NCBI GenBank assembly: GCA_041495845.1
Contig: JBGQDM010000157.1
Location: 1-5,458 of the forward strand
Direction of reading: 5' to 3'
Length of the DNA stretch: 5,458 nucleotides
Origin: JBGQDM01 sp041495845
GTDB lineage: Bacteria > Acidobacteriota > Terriglobia > Terriglobales > Acidobacteriaceae
Shown here: piece after piece, positions 1 to 5,149 of the stretch
Position numbering within the stretch: the first letter of the stretch is position 1
Layout: each line of letters starts with the position of its first letter
Program-made: the position numbers and the translations under genes
Notes under the pieces: model-generated
The model's database searches: none
Seen by the model: only the letters and a program-made list of their open reading frames with translations
What the model was told of the DNA's origin: nothing

Positions 1-162
1 CAGCGTGACGTAGTCATCAGCGTTCAGCGGCTGCTCGACCTTCGGCGGAGCGCTCTCCGCCTGCTTGCGCTCGTAGAAAATGTAGGCGGTGCGCGCGGCC
101 ACGATCGCTACCGTGATCACCAAAAACACCTGCAGCTTGCGTTTTGCGTCGGGAGACACCAT
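1..162 (-). CDS. Hypothetical single-pass membrane protein, N-terminal part
   Basis: This is a partial gene whose 3' end lies beyond the left window edge; 54 codons are visible. The product begins (M)VSPDAKRKLQVFLVITVAI: a short basic N terminus, one hydrophobic helix at about residues 11-23, a basic stretch (YERKQ), and a Pro/Ala linker (SAPPKVEQPLNADDYVTL). This predicts a single-pass protein with its C-terminal part outside the cytoplasm. The start is ambiguous: ATG at 162-160 is followed directly by GTG at 159-157, and the strong GGAGG (169-165) lies 2 nt from the ATG but 5 nt from the GTG, so GTG may be the true start. I recognise no named family, though the opening resembles hypothetical proteins of Acidobacteria (from memory, unverified). 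It is divergent from the MIP18-family gene at 236, with a 73-nt shared intergenic region. Confidence 0.7.
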   Translation of the reverse strand, partial: MVSPDAKRKLQVFLVITVAIVAARTAYIFYERKQAESAPPKVEQPLNADDYVTL

Positions 163-181
163 CACCTCCGCTAGCCTTCTC

Positions 182-204
182 TCAGGTACACTGAAACCTG
201 AAAC
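182..204. repeat. Inverted and tandem short repeats in a divergent intergenic region
   Basis: TCAGGT (182-187) and ACCTGA (196-201) form a perfect 6-bp inverted repeat with an 8-nt spacer. Overlapping it, CTGAAAC occurs twice in tandem (191-197, 198-204). The site lies between two divergent genes, where an operator or a promoter would be expected. It overlaps the candidate -10 box TACACT. Binding of a regulator is inference only. Confidence 0.35.
187..192 (+). promoter_or_regulatory. Candidate -10 box for the MIP18-family gene
   Basis: TACACT matches TATAAT at 4 of 6 positions, and the following G gives TACACTG. The same TANACTG pattern occurs upstream of two other plus-strand genes here (865 and 5120). 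No good -35 hexamer is seen 16-18 nt upstream, so this is a weak call. A start near position 199 would leave a leader of about 37 nt. Confidence 0.3.
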
Positions 205-235
205 GGAAGGGCCTCATTGTAACCGTGGAGTTTGA

Positions 236-565
236 ATGGGACTGAATCAGGACGAAATTATTACCGCCCTCAAAGAGTGTTACGACCCGGAGATTCCCGT
301 CAACATCGTGGATCTGGGCTTGATCTACAACGTGCTGCTGGAGCCGCCCGCACCGGCGGAAGGCACGGCACAGGATGTGACGGTTGAGATGACGCTGACT
401 TCGCCGGGCTGCCCCGCGCACACGGTCATCAGCGAACAGGTGAAAGCCCGGCTGATGCAGGTTCCCGGGGTAAAATCCGCTTCCGTGCAAATCGTCTGGA
501 CCCCGCCTTGGACGCCGGAACGACTGAGCGAAGCCGCCCGCAAGCAACTCGGCATTGAAGTCTGA
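236..565 (+). CDS. MIP18/DUF59-family metal-sulfur cluster assembly factor (SufT/PaaD-like)
   Basis: The 109-residue product is one complete DUF59 (MIP18) domain, the family that includes SufT, PaaD-type proteins and eukaryotic MIP18, which help mature cytosolic iron-sulfur proteins. Visible hallmarks are DPEIPVNIVDLGLIY (residues 18-31), TLTSPGCPA (53-61) with the conserved Cys59 that is thought to matter for cluster or metal handling, and the C-terminal VWTPPWTPERLSEAARKQLG (87-106). A short Pro/Ala-rich loop (about 37-46) sits between the first two strands. Length is normal for a stand-alone single-domain member. The ATG is chosen because TGGAG (226-230) lies 5 nt upstream. No suf or paa genes are beside it, so it looks like a solo housekeeping copy; a specific name such as sufT cannot be settled from sequence alone. 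Its stop is 3 nt from the stop of the convergent minus-strand gene. Confidence 0.93.
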   Translation: MGLNQDEIITALKECYDPEIPVNIVDLGLIYNVLLEPPAPAEGTAQDVTVEMTLTSPGCPAHTVISEQVKARLMQVPGVKSASVQIVWTPPWTPERLSEAARKQLGIEV

Positions 566-568
566 GAA

Positions 569-838
569 TCAGAAGCTTGCGGCGTGTCCGCCTCGCGCCG
601 CTCGGTGTTCGAGCAAACGCTCCCCCAAGTCCGCCAGGCTGTTCACAATCTCTGAAGTTCGATCCAGCCATTGCGGCAGGTCCCGCCAGAATGATGTGGC
701 GCGTTCCCGGTTGTCCAGCACCAGCACGGCCAGTCCCAGACCCGCCAGCGCGGCGGCCGCAGGCTTCTTCCTGGCCAGGAACAGTGCCGTCGCCGCTCCC
801 AGCGACCCAAACGTAATGGCACGCTTCCAGTTCGGCAT
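569..838 (-). CDS. Small helical-hairpin membrane protein, unknown function
   Basis: The product is 89 residues from ATG (or 90 from the GTG at 841-839 directly before it). It starts MPNWKRAITFGSLGAATALF, with two hydrophobic helices at about residues 8-22 and 26-41 joined by a basic ARKKP turn, then an amphipathic, charged C-terminal helix (about 45-80, with WRDLPQWLDR and LADLGERLLEHR) and a basic tail. This suggests a two-helix inner-membrane protein with a cytoplasmic C terminus. Support that it is a real gene: AGGGGAG (853-847) 8 nt before the ATG, and a strong sigma70-like promoter (TTGACA, 16 nt, TATAAA) just upstream at 890-863. I recognise no named family. It is convergent with the MIP18-family gene and divergent from the peptidase gene. 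Confidence 0.75.
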   Translation of the reverse strand: MPNWKRAITFGSLGAATALFLARKKPAAAALAGLGLAVLVLDNRERATSFWRDLPQWLDRTSEIVNSLADLGERLLEHRAARGGHAASF

Positions 839-862
839 CACTGTCGCTCCCCTTCTTTACTA

Positions 863-890
863 TTTATACTGCTGGAAAATGCGTTGTCAA
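863..890 (-). promoter_or_regulatory. Sigma70-like promoter of the small membrane protein gene
   Basis: On the minus strand TTGACA (890-885) is a perfect -35 hexamer, followed after 16 nt by TATAAA (868-863), which matches the -10 consensus at 5 of 6 positions. The predicted start near 856 gives a leader of about 18 nt that still contains the AGGGGAG ribosome binding site. The -35 box extends over the TTG at 884 that would be the longest possible start of the divergent peptidase gene, and the -10 box overlaps the candidate plus-strand -10 box. Confidence 0.65.
865..870 (+). promoter_or_regulatory. Candidate -10 box for the peptidase gene
   Basis: TATACT matches TATAAT at 5 of 6 positions; its -35 region is poor (CTGTCG at 841-846 matches TTGACA at 3 of 6, with an 18-nt spacer). 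A start near 877 would leave about 25 nt before the TTG at 902. It shares four bases with the -10 box of the opposite strand, so the two promoters would compete for polymerase. Confidence 0.4.
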
Positions 891-894
891 AGGA
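890..894 (+). promoter_or_regulatory. Ribosome binding site that favours the TTG start at 902
   Basis: AAGGA is placed 7 nt before TTG 902. The competing TTG at 884 has only GGA (874-876) at a similar distance. The 902 start also trims the product to a standard signal peptide beginning directly at PTLR. Confidence 0.5.
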
Positions 895-901
895 TGCCGG
901 C

Positions 902-2059
902 TTGCCCACTCTGCGCACGTCTCTGACGTTGTTCGTGACTCTTCTTTTTTCCGTCTCCTTGCTGGCACAGCCCAAACCTCGAGCGCGCGATCTCGGCGTC
1001 CCATTTGACGGTACTCCCGGCCCGCTCAATGCCATCACCGATATCGCGGGCGTCGAGGTGGGCCACACCACGCTGATTTCCGGCGAAGGCAAGTTGGTCG
1101 TCGGCCAGGGTCCGGTACGCACCGGCGTCACTGCCGTTCTTCCGCGCGGCAAGAACAATCTCAACGACCCGGTGTTTGCCGGCTGGTTCAGCCTCAACGG
1201 CAACGGCGAAATGACGGGCACCACCTGGCTGGAGGAATCAGGTTTTCTTGACGGCCCGGTGATGATTACCAACACGCACAGTGTGGGCGTGGTGCGCGAT
1301 GCCGTCATCCAGTGGCGGGTGCAGCACGGCCCGCCGGATGAAGATGGGTATTGGTGGTCACTGCCGGTGGTGGCGGAAACGTGGGATGGTTACCTCAATG
1401 ATGTCAATGGTTTCCACGTAAAACCTGAACATGCGTTTCAGGCTCTTGACAGCGCCCGCGGCGGCTCCGTACCCGAGGGCAATGTGGGCGGCGGCACGGG
1501 CATGGTATGCAACGAATTCAAAGGAGGGATTGGGACCGCGTCCCGTGTGGCCAAACTGCCGGAGGGCAGCTTCACCGTGGGTGCGCTGGTGCAATGCAAT
1601 TACGGCTGGCGGAATCAGCTGCGCATCGCCGGCGTGCCCGTGGGCCAGGAAATTCCGGAAGAACGCGTGCGCAACAAAGATGTTGGCTCCATCATCATCG
1701 TGGTGGCAACGGACGCGCCGCTGCTCTCGCACCAGCTCAAGCGCCTGGCTCGCCGCATCTCTCTCGGCTTGGCACGCGACGGCAGCTTTTCCGGGGATGG
1801 CTCCGGCGACATCTTCATTGCCTTCTCTACCGCCAACCCCGGCGCTGCGAAGTCCCATGGGTTGCGAACGCTGACCATGTTGCCGAACTCTGAGCTCGAT
1901 CCAATTTTCCTCGCCACCGTGCAGTCCACCGAGGAAGCCATCGTCAACGCCATGGTAGCCGCGGAGACCATGACTGGCGCGAATAATCACACCGCCATCG
2001 CCCTGCCCCACGACCGCCTGCGCGAGGTCCTTAAGAAATACAACCGGCTGCTGAAGTAG
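902..2059 (+). CDS. Secreted P1-family (S58, DmpA-like) self-processing aminopeptidase
   Basis: This is a serine aminopeptidase of the P1/DmpA/BapA family, which cuts itself into alpha and beta subunits so that a Ser at the new N terminus becomes the nucleophile. From TTG at 902 it has 385 residues. A signal peptide is clear: PTLRTSLTLFVTLLFSVSLLAQ, with likely cleavage after LLA, so the enzyme is exported. Family motifs in order: RARDLG and GTPGPLNAITDIAGVEVGHTT (N-terminal domain), TGVTAVLPRG, NTHSVGVVRDA, EGNVGGGTGMVCNEFKGGIG, then DVGSIIIVVATDAPL. The expected cleavage is Gly|Ser with Ser263 as nucleophile; Ser301 and Asp303 in GSGDIF sit 38 and 40 residues later, matching the spacing of the BapA Ser/Glu partners (from memory). 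TTG at 902 is preferred because AAGGA (890-894) lies 7 nt upstream and because a start at 877 would leave the alternative TTG at 884 almost leaderless; 884 (391 residues) remains possible. No ATG is available in frame. It is followed after 10 nt by the next gene. Confidence 0.93.
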   Translation: MPTLRTSLTLFVTLLFSVSLLAQPKPRARDLGVPFDGTPGPLNAITDIAGVEVGHTTLISGEGKLVVGQGPVRTGVTAVLPRGKNNLNDPVFAGWFSLNGNGEMTGTTWLEESGFLDGPVMITNTHSVGVVRDAVIQWRVQHGPPDEDGYWWSLPVVAETWDGYLNDVNGFHVKPEHAFQALDSARGGSVPEGNVGGGTGMVCNEFKGGIGTASRVAKLPEGSFTVGALVQCNYGWRNQLRIAGVPVGQEIPEERVRNKDVGSIIIVVATDAPLLSHQLKRLARRISLGLARDGSFSGDGSGDIFIAFSTANPGAAKSHGLRTLTMLPNSELDPIFLATVQSTEEAIVNAMVAAETMTGANNHTAIALPHDRLREVLKKYNRLLK

Positions 2060-2069
2060 CGGAGGAACC

Positions 2070-2642
2070 ATGGCTCTCAACGGTTTGCCCCCGAAGCGCA
2101 AGGTCTTCCTGCGTCTCTCGATTTTCACCGGAAACTGCCTTCAGATCGCTGGGCTACTGGCCGGTGGATGGGCGCTTTTCGTGGCCCACACGCTGGCATC
2201 GCCCGCTCTTGCCTTCACAACCATGCTGGCGGGATGGTTGCTCTTCTATTTTTTCTGCCACGGCATTGCGCACTGGCTGGTGGGCCGATTGCTCGGGATC
2301 CGTTTCCTGCACTACTCCGTCGGTGGCGCTGCCAACCCTCAAAGCTGGCCACCGGGTGTGCGCTGGGTGTTCGAGCATCTGCCCTTCTTTGGCGTGCAGA
2401 CGGAGAAGGCCACCATGCAAGCTGCCGGTGGCGCAGCCAAAGCCATCATGTGGTCGAGCGGCGTGACCTCGTCGGCCGTGGTGCCGGCCTTGGGTGCGTA
2501 CTGGGCTTGGCGCAGCGGCGTTCCCCACGCCAAGGTATTTTTCCTGTTTTCCGTCTTCTGGGGCCTCGGCGCACTGGCCAGCAACTGGACGAGTCCTACC
2601 GGAGATTTTGCCAAAGCAAAACGCGCGCTCAGCAGCCAATAG
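2070..2642 (+). CDS. Four-helix membrane protein with HGxxH motif, unknown function
   Basis: The product has 190 residues and about four membrane helices: residues 17-42, 45-63 running into the motif region, 126-147 and 154-173. The second helix ends in FFCHGIAHWLVGRLLGI, an H64-G65-x-x-H68 motif that looks like the HExxH of site-2-type (M50) membrane proteases with the catalytic Glu replaced by Gly. Near the C terminus SNWTSPTGDFAKA (171-183) places Asp179 after the last helix, roughly where M50 proteases have their second Asp motif (NxxPxxxLDG), but the wording differs. This is therefore either a degenerate or very divergent relative, or a coincidence; I do not call it a protease. The ATG has GGAGGA (2061-2066) just upstream. 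It begins 10 nt after the stop of the exported peptidase and is probably co-transcribed with it. Confidence 0.85.
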   Translation: MALNGLPPKRKVFLRLSIFTGNCLQIAGLLAGGWALFVAHTLASPALAFTTMLAGWLLFYFFCHGIAHWLVGRLLGIRFLHYSVGGAANPQSWPPGVRWVFEHLPFFGVQTEKATMQAAGGAAKAIMWSSGVTSSAVVPALGAYWAWRSGVPHAKVFFLFSVFWGLGALASNWTSPTGDFAKAKRALSSQ

Positions 2643-2653
2643 GGCCGGCGGCG

Positions 2654-2732
2654 GCCCCGGATTTTCACCGATCAGCACCGCGCAAGAACGGAGAAGCAAG
2701 AAATATCCGTGCGAATCCGTGTGATCCGTGGC
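2654..2732. repeat. Imperfect long inverted repeat with triple ATCCGTG units
   Basis: The right arm carries ATCCGTG three times (2705-2711, 2715-2721, 2724-2730), spaced 10 and 9 nt apart. The left arm (about 2654-2680: GCCCCGGATT, CACCGAT, GCACCG) resembles the reverse complement of the right arm (GCCACGGAT, CACGGAT, GCACGG). About 20 of 27 positions match, with a few extra G-U pairs possible. The region between the arms is A/G-rich. The whole lies in the 104-nt gap between two convergent genes. From memory, degenerate ATCCGTG-type elements are dispersed between genes in Acidobacteria and relatives; I could not check copy number. Confidence 0.6.
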
Positions 2733-2741
2733 CGCTTTTTT
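2705..2741 (+). terminator. Probable rho-independent terminator of the peptidase operon
   Basis: The 3' arm of the long imperfect hairpin (arms about 2654-2680 and 2705-2732) is followed at 2736-2741 by six T residues and then CTTT. This fits termination of plus-strand transcripts from 2070-2642. The stem is long and imperfect, unlike a compact classical terminator. No T tract follows in the minus direction, so it probably does not serve the aldehyde dehydrogenase gene. Confidence 0.4.
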
Positions 2742-2746
2742 CTTTC

Positions 2747-4252
2747 CTAGGCCAGCCGGGTGCAGATGGCTTTGGTCTGGGTGTAAAGCTCCAGAGCATC
2801 GCGACCCATCTCGCGACCCCAGCCGGATTGTTTGTAACCGCCGAACGGCAGCGCCGCGTCGAAAATGTTGTAGCAGTTGATCCAGACCGTCCCGGAGCGG
2901 AGCATCGCCGCGGTGCGGTGGGCTTTACTGATATCGCGCGTCCACACCGCCGCCGCCAACCCGTAGTCGGAAGCGTTGGCTTTCGTCATGAGTTCTTCGG
3001 GATCGTCAAACGGCAACGCCGCCACCACCGGCCCGAAAATTTCCTCCTGGACGACTTTCATGTTCTCGGTTGTATTCACCAGCACGGTCGGCTCCACAAA
3101 ATATCCCTTGTCGCCGAACTTGTGTCCGCCGGCAGCGGCGCGCGCGCCTTCGGAGAAACCGGACTCCAGATATCCGCAGACCCGCCGCAACTGCTCTTCG
3201 GAAACCAGTGGCCCCATGTCCGTATCCGGTTCGAGCCCAGGCCCGACTTTGATTTTCTTCGCCCGTTCGGCAATGCCTTCCACCACTTGATCAAACACCG
3301 GCCGCTCCACGTAGAGGCGCGACCCGGCGCAGCAGCATTGTCCGTGGTTGAAGAAAATGGCGCTCGCCGAACCGGGGATGGCTGCGTCCAAGTCGGCATC
3401 TTTGAACACCACGTTGGGCGATTTGCCGCCCAGTTCCAGTGAGACCTTCTTCAAGTTCCCCGTGGCAGCGTGAACAATCAACCGGCCGACTTCGGTGGAT
3501 CCCGTAAACGCAATCTTGTCCGCGTCCGGATGCGCCGCCAGCGCCGCTCCTGCCGTCTCGCCGTATCCCGGGACGATGTTCACCACGCCCTCAGGGAAGC
3601 CAGCCTCACAAATCAATTCGCCCAGCCGCAGCGCCGTGAGTGGCGTCTGCTCCGCGGGCTTGAGCACCACGGTGCATCCCGACGCCAGCGCCGGCCCCAG
3701 CTTCCACGCCGCCATCAGCAACGGGAAATTCCAGGGAATGATCTGTCCCACCACGCCCACCGGCTCGCGCAACGTATACGCCAGATATTGCGCCTTGGGC
3801 GTGTACGGCACGCTGAGGGGGATGGTCGTGCCTTCAATCTTCGTGGCCCAGCCAGCCATATAGCGGAACAGATCGACCGCCAGCGGCAGATCGGCGGCGC
3901 GCGCCACGGTCAACGGTTTGCCATTGTCGAGCGATTCGAGGCAGGCGAACTCTTCGGTGTGCTGCTCCAGCAGGTCGGCCAACTTCCAAATCAGGCGGCC
4001 TCTCTCCGAAGCCGTCAAGCGGCGCCACGGCCCGGTCTCAAACGCTCGTCGCGCGGCCTTCACGGCGCGATCAATGTCTTCACGATCGCCTTCCGCAACC
4101 CGGGCCAGGATTTCTCCGGTGGCCGGATTGTAGGTAGGGAAAGTCTTGCCCGACGCCGCGTTGACCCACTGCCCGTTGATCAACATCTGGCGGGGTATTT
4201 CCAGAAAACTAGCAACTTGCGGATGGATTTGTGTGGAAATCGCGATACCCAT
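2747..4252 (-). CDS. NAD-dependent aldehyde dehydrogenase family protein
   Basis: The 501-residue product is a full-length, intact member of the aldehyde dehydrogenase superfamily, oxidising an aldehyde to its carboxylate in the cytoplasm; the substrate is not predictable. It opens with the usual MLINGQWVNAASGKTFPTYN region (23-42). Catalytic features are present: Asn175 in IIPWNFP, Lys198 and Glu201 in LKPAEQTP, the Rossmann FTGSTEVG (249-256), general base Glu273 in LELGGKSPN, catalytic Cys307 in GQCCCAGSR (304-311), and EEIFGPV (403-409). Glu201 at the position of ALDH2 Glu195 points to NAD rather than NADP (inference from family knowledge). The start ATG at 4252-4250 is chosen because AGGAGG lies 5 nt upstream; the frame stays open up to 4336, but that extension overlaps a likely promoter and has no homologous character. 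It lies 90 nt downstream of the racemase-like gene on the same strand and is convergent with the 2070-2642 gene. Confidence 0.96.
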   Translation of the reverse strand: MGIAISTQIHPQVASFLEIPRQMLINGQWVNAASGKTFPTYNPATGEILARVAEGDREDIDRAVKAARRAFETGPWRRLTASERGRLIWKLADLLEQHTEEFACLESLDNGKPLTVARAADLPLAVDLFRYMAGWATKIEGTTIPLSVPYTPKAQYLAYTLREPVGVVGQIIPWNFPLLMAAWKLGPALASGCTVVLKPAEQTPLTALRLGELICEAGFPEGVVNIVPGYGETAGAALAAHPDADKIAFTGSTEVGRLIVHAATGNLKKVSLELGGKSPNVVFKDADLDAAIPGSASAIFFNHGQCCCAGSRLYVERPVFDQVVEGIAERAKKIKVGPGLEPDTDMGPLVSEEQLRRVCGYLESGFSEGARAAAGGHKFGDKGYFVEPTVLVNTTENMKVVQEEIFGPVVAALPFDDPEELMTKANASDYGLAAAVWTRDISKAHRTAAMLRSGTVWINCYNIFDAALPFGGYKQSGWGREMGRDALELYTQTKAICTRLA

Positions 4253-4257
4253 GACGT

Positions 4258-4263
4258 CCTCCT
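4258..4263 (-). promoter_or_regulatory. Ribosome binding site fixing the aldehyde dehydrogenase start
   Basis: On the minus strand this is AGGAGG, a full Shine-Dalgarno core, 5 nt before the ATG at 4252. It decides against the longer open frame that runs back to a TTG at 4336. Confidence 0.8.
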
Positions 4264-4307
4264 GGATGACGAAGAAGTGCGGATAATTGGCAAAAACGGG
4301 CAGCCGC

Positions 4308-4336
4308 ATCCTAGTCCTGACGAGGCAGAAAATCAA
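4308..4336 (-). promoter_or_regulatory. Candidate internal promoter of the aldehyde dehydrogenase gene
   Basis: On the minus strand TTGATT (4336-4331) and TAGGAT (4313-4308) are separated by exactly 17 nt; each matches its consensus at 4 of 6 positions. The predicted start near 4301 gives a leader of about 49 nt. It would let the dehydrogenase be expressed apart from the upstream racemase-like gene. Match quality is modest, so chance cannot be excluded. Confidence 0.4.
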
Positions 4337-4342
4337 CGGCTC

Positions 4343-5038
4343 TCAGCTCAGCATCTCCTGCACCACCGCCTGCACGTGAATCTGGGTGGTGTCGAGCAAA
4401 CGATAGCCGCGCTCGCCCACATCTTTGAGCAGCAGCGGCAGTTCGGTGCCGCCGAGGATCAACCCTTGTATCCCGTCTTCCTGGCACATGCGGTCGGCGA
4501 TGCGGAGCAGCCCGGCCTTGGTCTCCGGAAGAAACACTGCTTTGACCAACTCCCCAAGATACTTCTCGTGAACATAGGCCTGCTCCACCGCTGAAGGAAG
4601 AACCAGGGCAATCCCAGCGCGAGCAAGCCCCTCGGGATAGAACTGTGCTTGCATGGTGAAGCGCGTACCAAACAGGCCAACGCGTTGCAACCCCAGCGCT
4701 CGTGCCGCTTCGCAGGTTGCCTCCACAATGCTGATCAGTGGAATCGGCGATCGCGCCCGCACTTGATCAAACACGATGTGGGGAGTGTTGGCGGCGATGA
4801 AAGCGAACTCCGCCCCGGCCCGCGCCAGCCTTTCGATCTCCGCCACCAAGTAGGCTGCGAGCTCCGCATACTCCCGCCGCTCGGCCGCCTCCAGCACCCG
4901 CTTGACATCAATGCTGTCGATCAGGATCGGTGGATAGCCGCCGTCCGGATTCCGCTTCCGGTATACCGCAATTAAGGAACGGTAATAGTCAATGGTGGAT
5001 TCCGGCCCGATGCCACCAATCATGCCCGGTATCTTCAT
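4343..5038 (-). CDS. Aspartate/glutamate racemase-superfamily protein lacking both catalytic Cys
   Basis: The 231-residue product has the family's layout and usual length. It begins MKIPGMIGGIGPESTIDYYR (1-20), the typical phosphate/carboxylate-binding start of Asp/Glu racemases, then FIAANTPHIVFDQV (80-93), LISIVEATCEAA (101-112), LQRVGLFGTRFTM (117-129), YVHEKYLGELV (155-165) and GLILGGTELPLLL (192-204). In PLP-independent racemases the two acid/base cysteines sit just before NT and TE; here they are Ala83 and Gly197. E. coli YgeA also departs at the first site (Thr83) but keeps Cys197 (from memory). The substitutions are clean codons, so this looks like a natural subgroup with altered or unknown chemistry, not a broken gene. 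Cys109 and Cys185 lie elsewhere. The ATG at 5038 matches the family N terminus but has only a weak upstream ribosome site (GCGAGA); a GTG at 5095 would add 19 unlikely residues. The aldehyde dehydrogenase follows after 90 nt. Confidence 0.88.
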   Translation of the reverse strand: MKIPGMIGGIGPESTIDYYRSLIAVYRKRNPDGGYPPILIDSIDVKRVLEAAERREYAELAAYLVAEIERLARAGAEFAFIAANTPHIVFDQVRARSPIPLISIVEATCEAARALGLQRVGLFGTRFTMQAQFYPEGLARAGIALVLPSAVEQAYVHEKYLGELVKAVFLPETKAGLLRIADRMCQEDGIQGLILGGTELPLLLKDVGERGYRLLDTTQIHVQAVVQEMLS

Positions 5039-5119
5039 GACACGATTCTCGCCAAGAACCAGCGAATTGAACAGGGGCCGACCCGCTTCCCTCACTCCCT
5101 CTTGTTAGAGCGAAGAGAG

Positions 5120-5125
5120 TAAACT
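5120..5125 (+). promoter_or_regulatory. Candidate -10 box for the cytochrome c gene
   Basis: TAAACT matches TATAAT at 4 of 6 positions and fits the TANACTG pattern also seen at 187 and 865. The surrounding GTAAACTGAACCTGA closely resembles GTACACTGAAACCTGA at 186-201. The only TTG-like -35 (TTGTTA, 5102-5107) is just 12 nt away, too close for a standard promoter. If real, transcription would begin near 5132 and give a leader of about 115 nt. Confidence 0.3.
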
Positions 5126-5149
5126 GAACCTGAGGCGGAACAAGCGTTG

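Noticed and set aside
555..926. Plus-strand open frame of 123 codons across the small membrane protein gene
   Set aside because: It is opposite a frame with better coding character, a clear promoter and a ribosome site, and its product is Arg/Ser-rich with no domain.
1358..2128. Minus-strand open frame of 256 codons opposite the peptidase
   Set aside because: It is antisense to strongly conserved peptidase motifs and shows no protein-like character.
2642..2657. GGGCC/GGCCC hairpin directly after the HGxxH gene stop, as a terminator
   Set aside because: The 5-bp stem with a 6-nt loop is not followed by a T tract; the larger repeat downstream is a better candidate.
2168..3442. Plus-strand open frame of 424 codons running over the HGxxH gene, the repeat and the aldehyde dehydrogenase
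   Set aside because: It overlaps two well-supported genes in another frame or on the other strand, has low-complexity Arg/Pro/His-rich composition and no recognisable domain. It is a shadow of high GC content.
4290..4310. GC-rich stretch followed by TTTTT on the minus strand, as a terminator between the racemase-like gene and the aldehyde dehydrogenase gene
   Set aside because: Only about 3-4 bp of stem can form, so there is no convincing hairpin.
4253..4336. N-terminal extension of the aldehyde dehydrogenase (28 residues from TTG 4336)
   Set aside because: AGGAGG at 4263-4258 points to ATG 4252, the family's N terminus fits that start, and the extension overlaps a likely promoter.
3470..4594. 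Plus-strand open frame of 374 codons opposite the aldehyde dehydrogenase and racemase-like genes
   Set aside because: It is antisense to two conserved genes, is rich in Arg/Gln/His, and has no motif or ribosome site; an antisense shadow.
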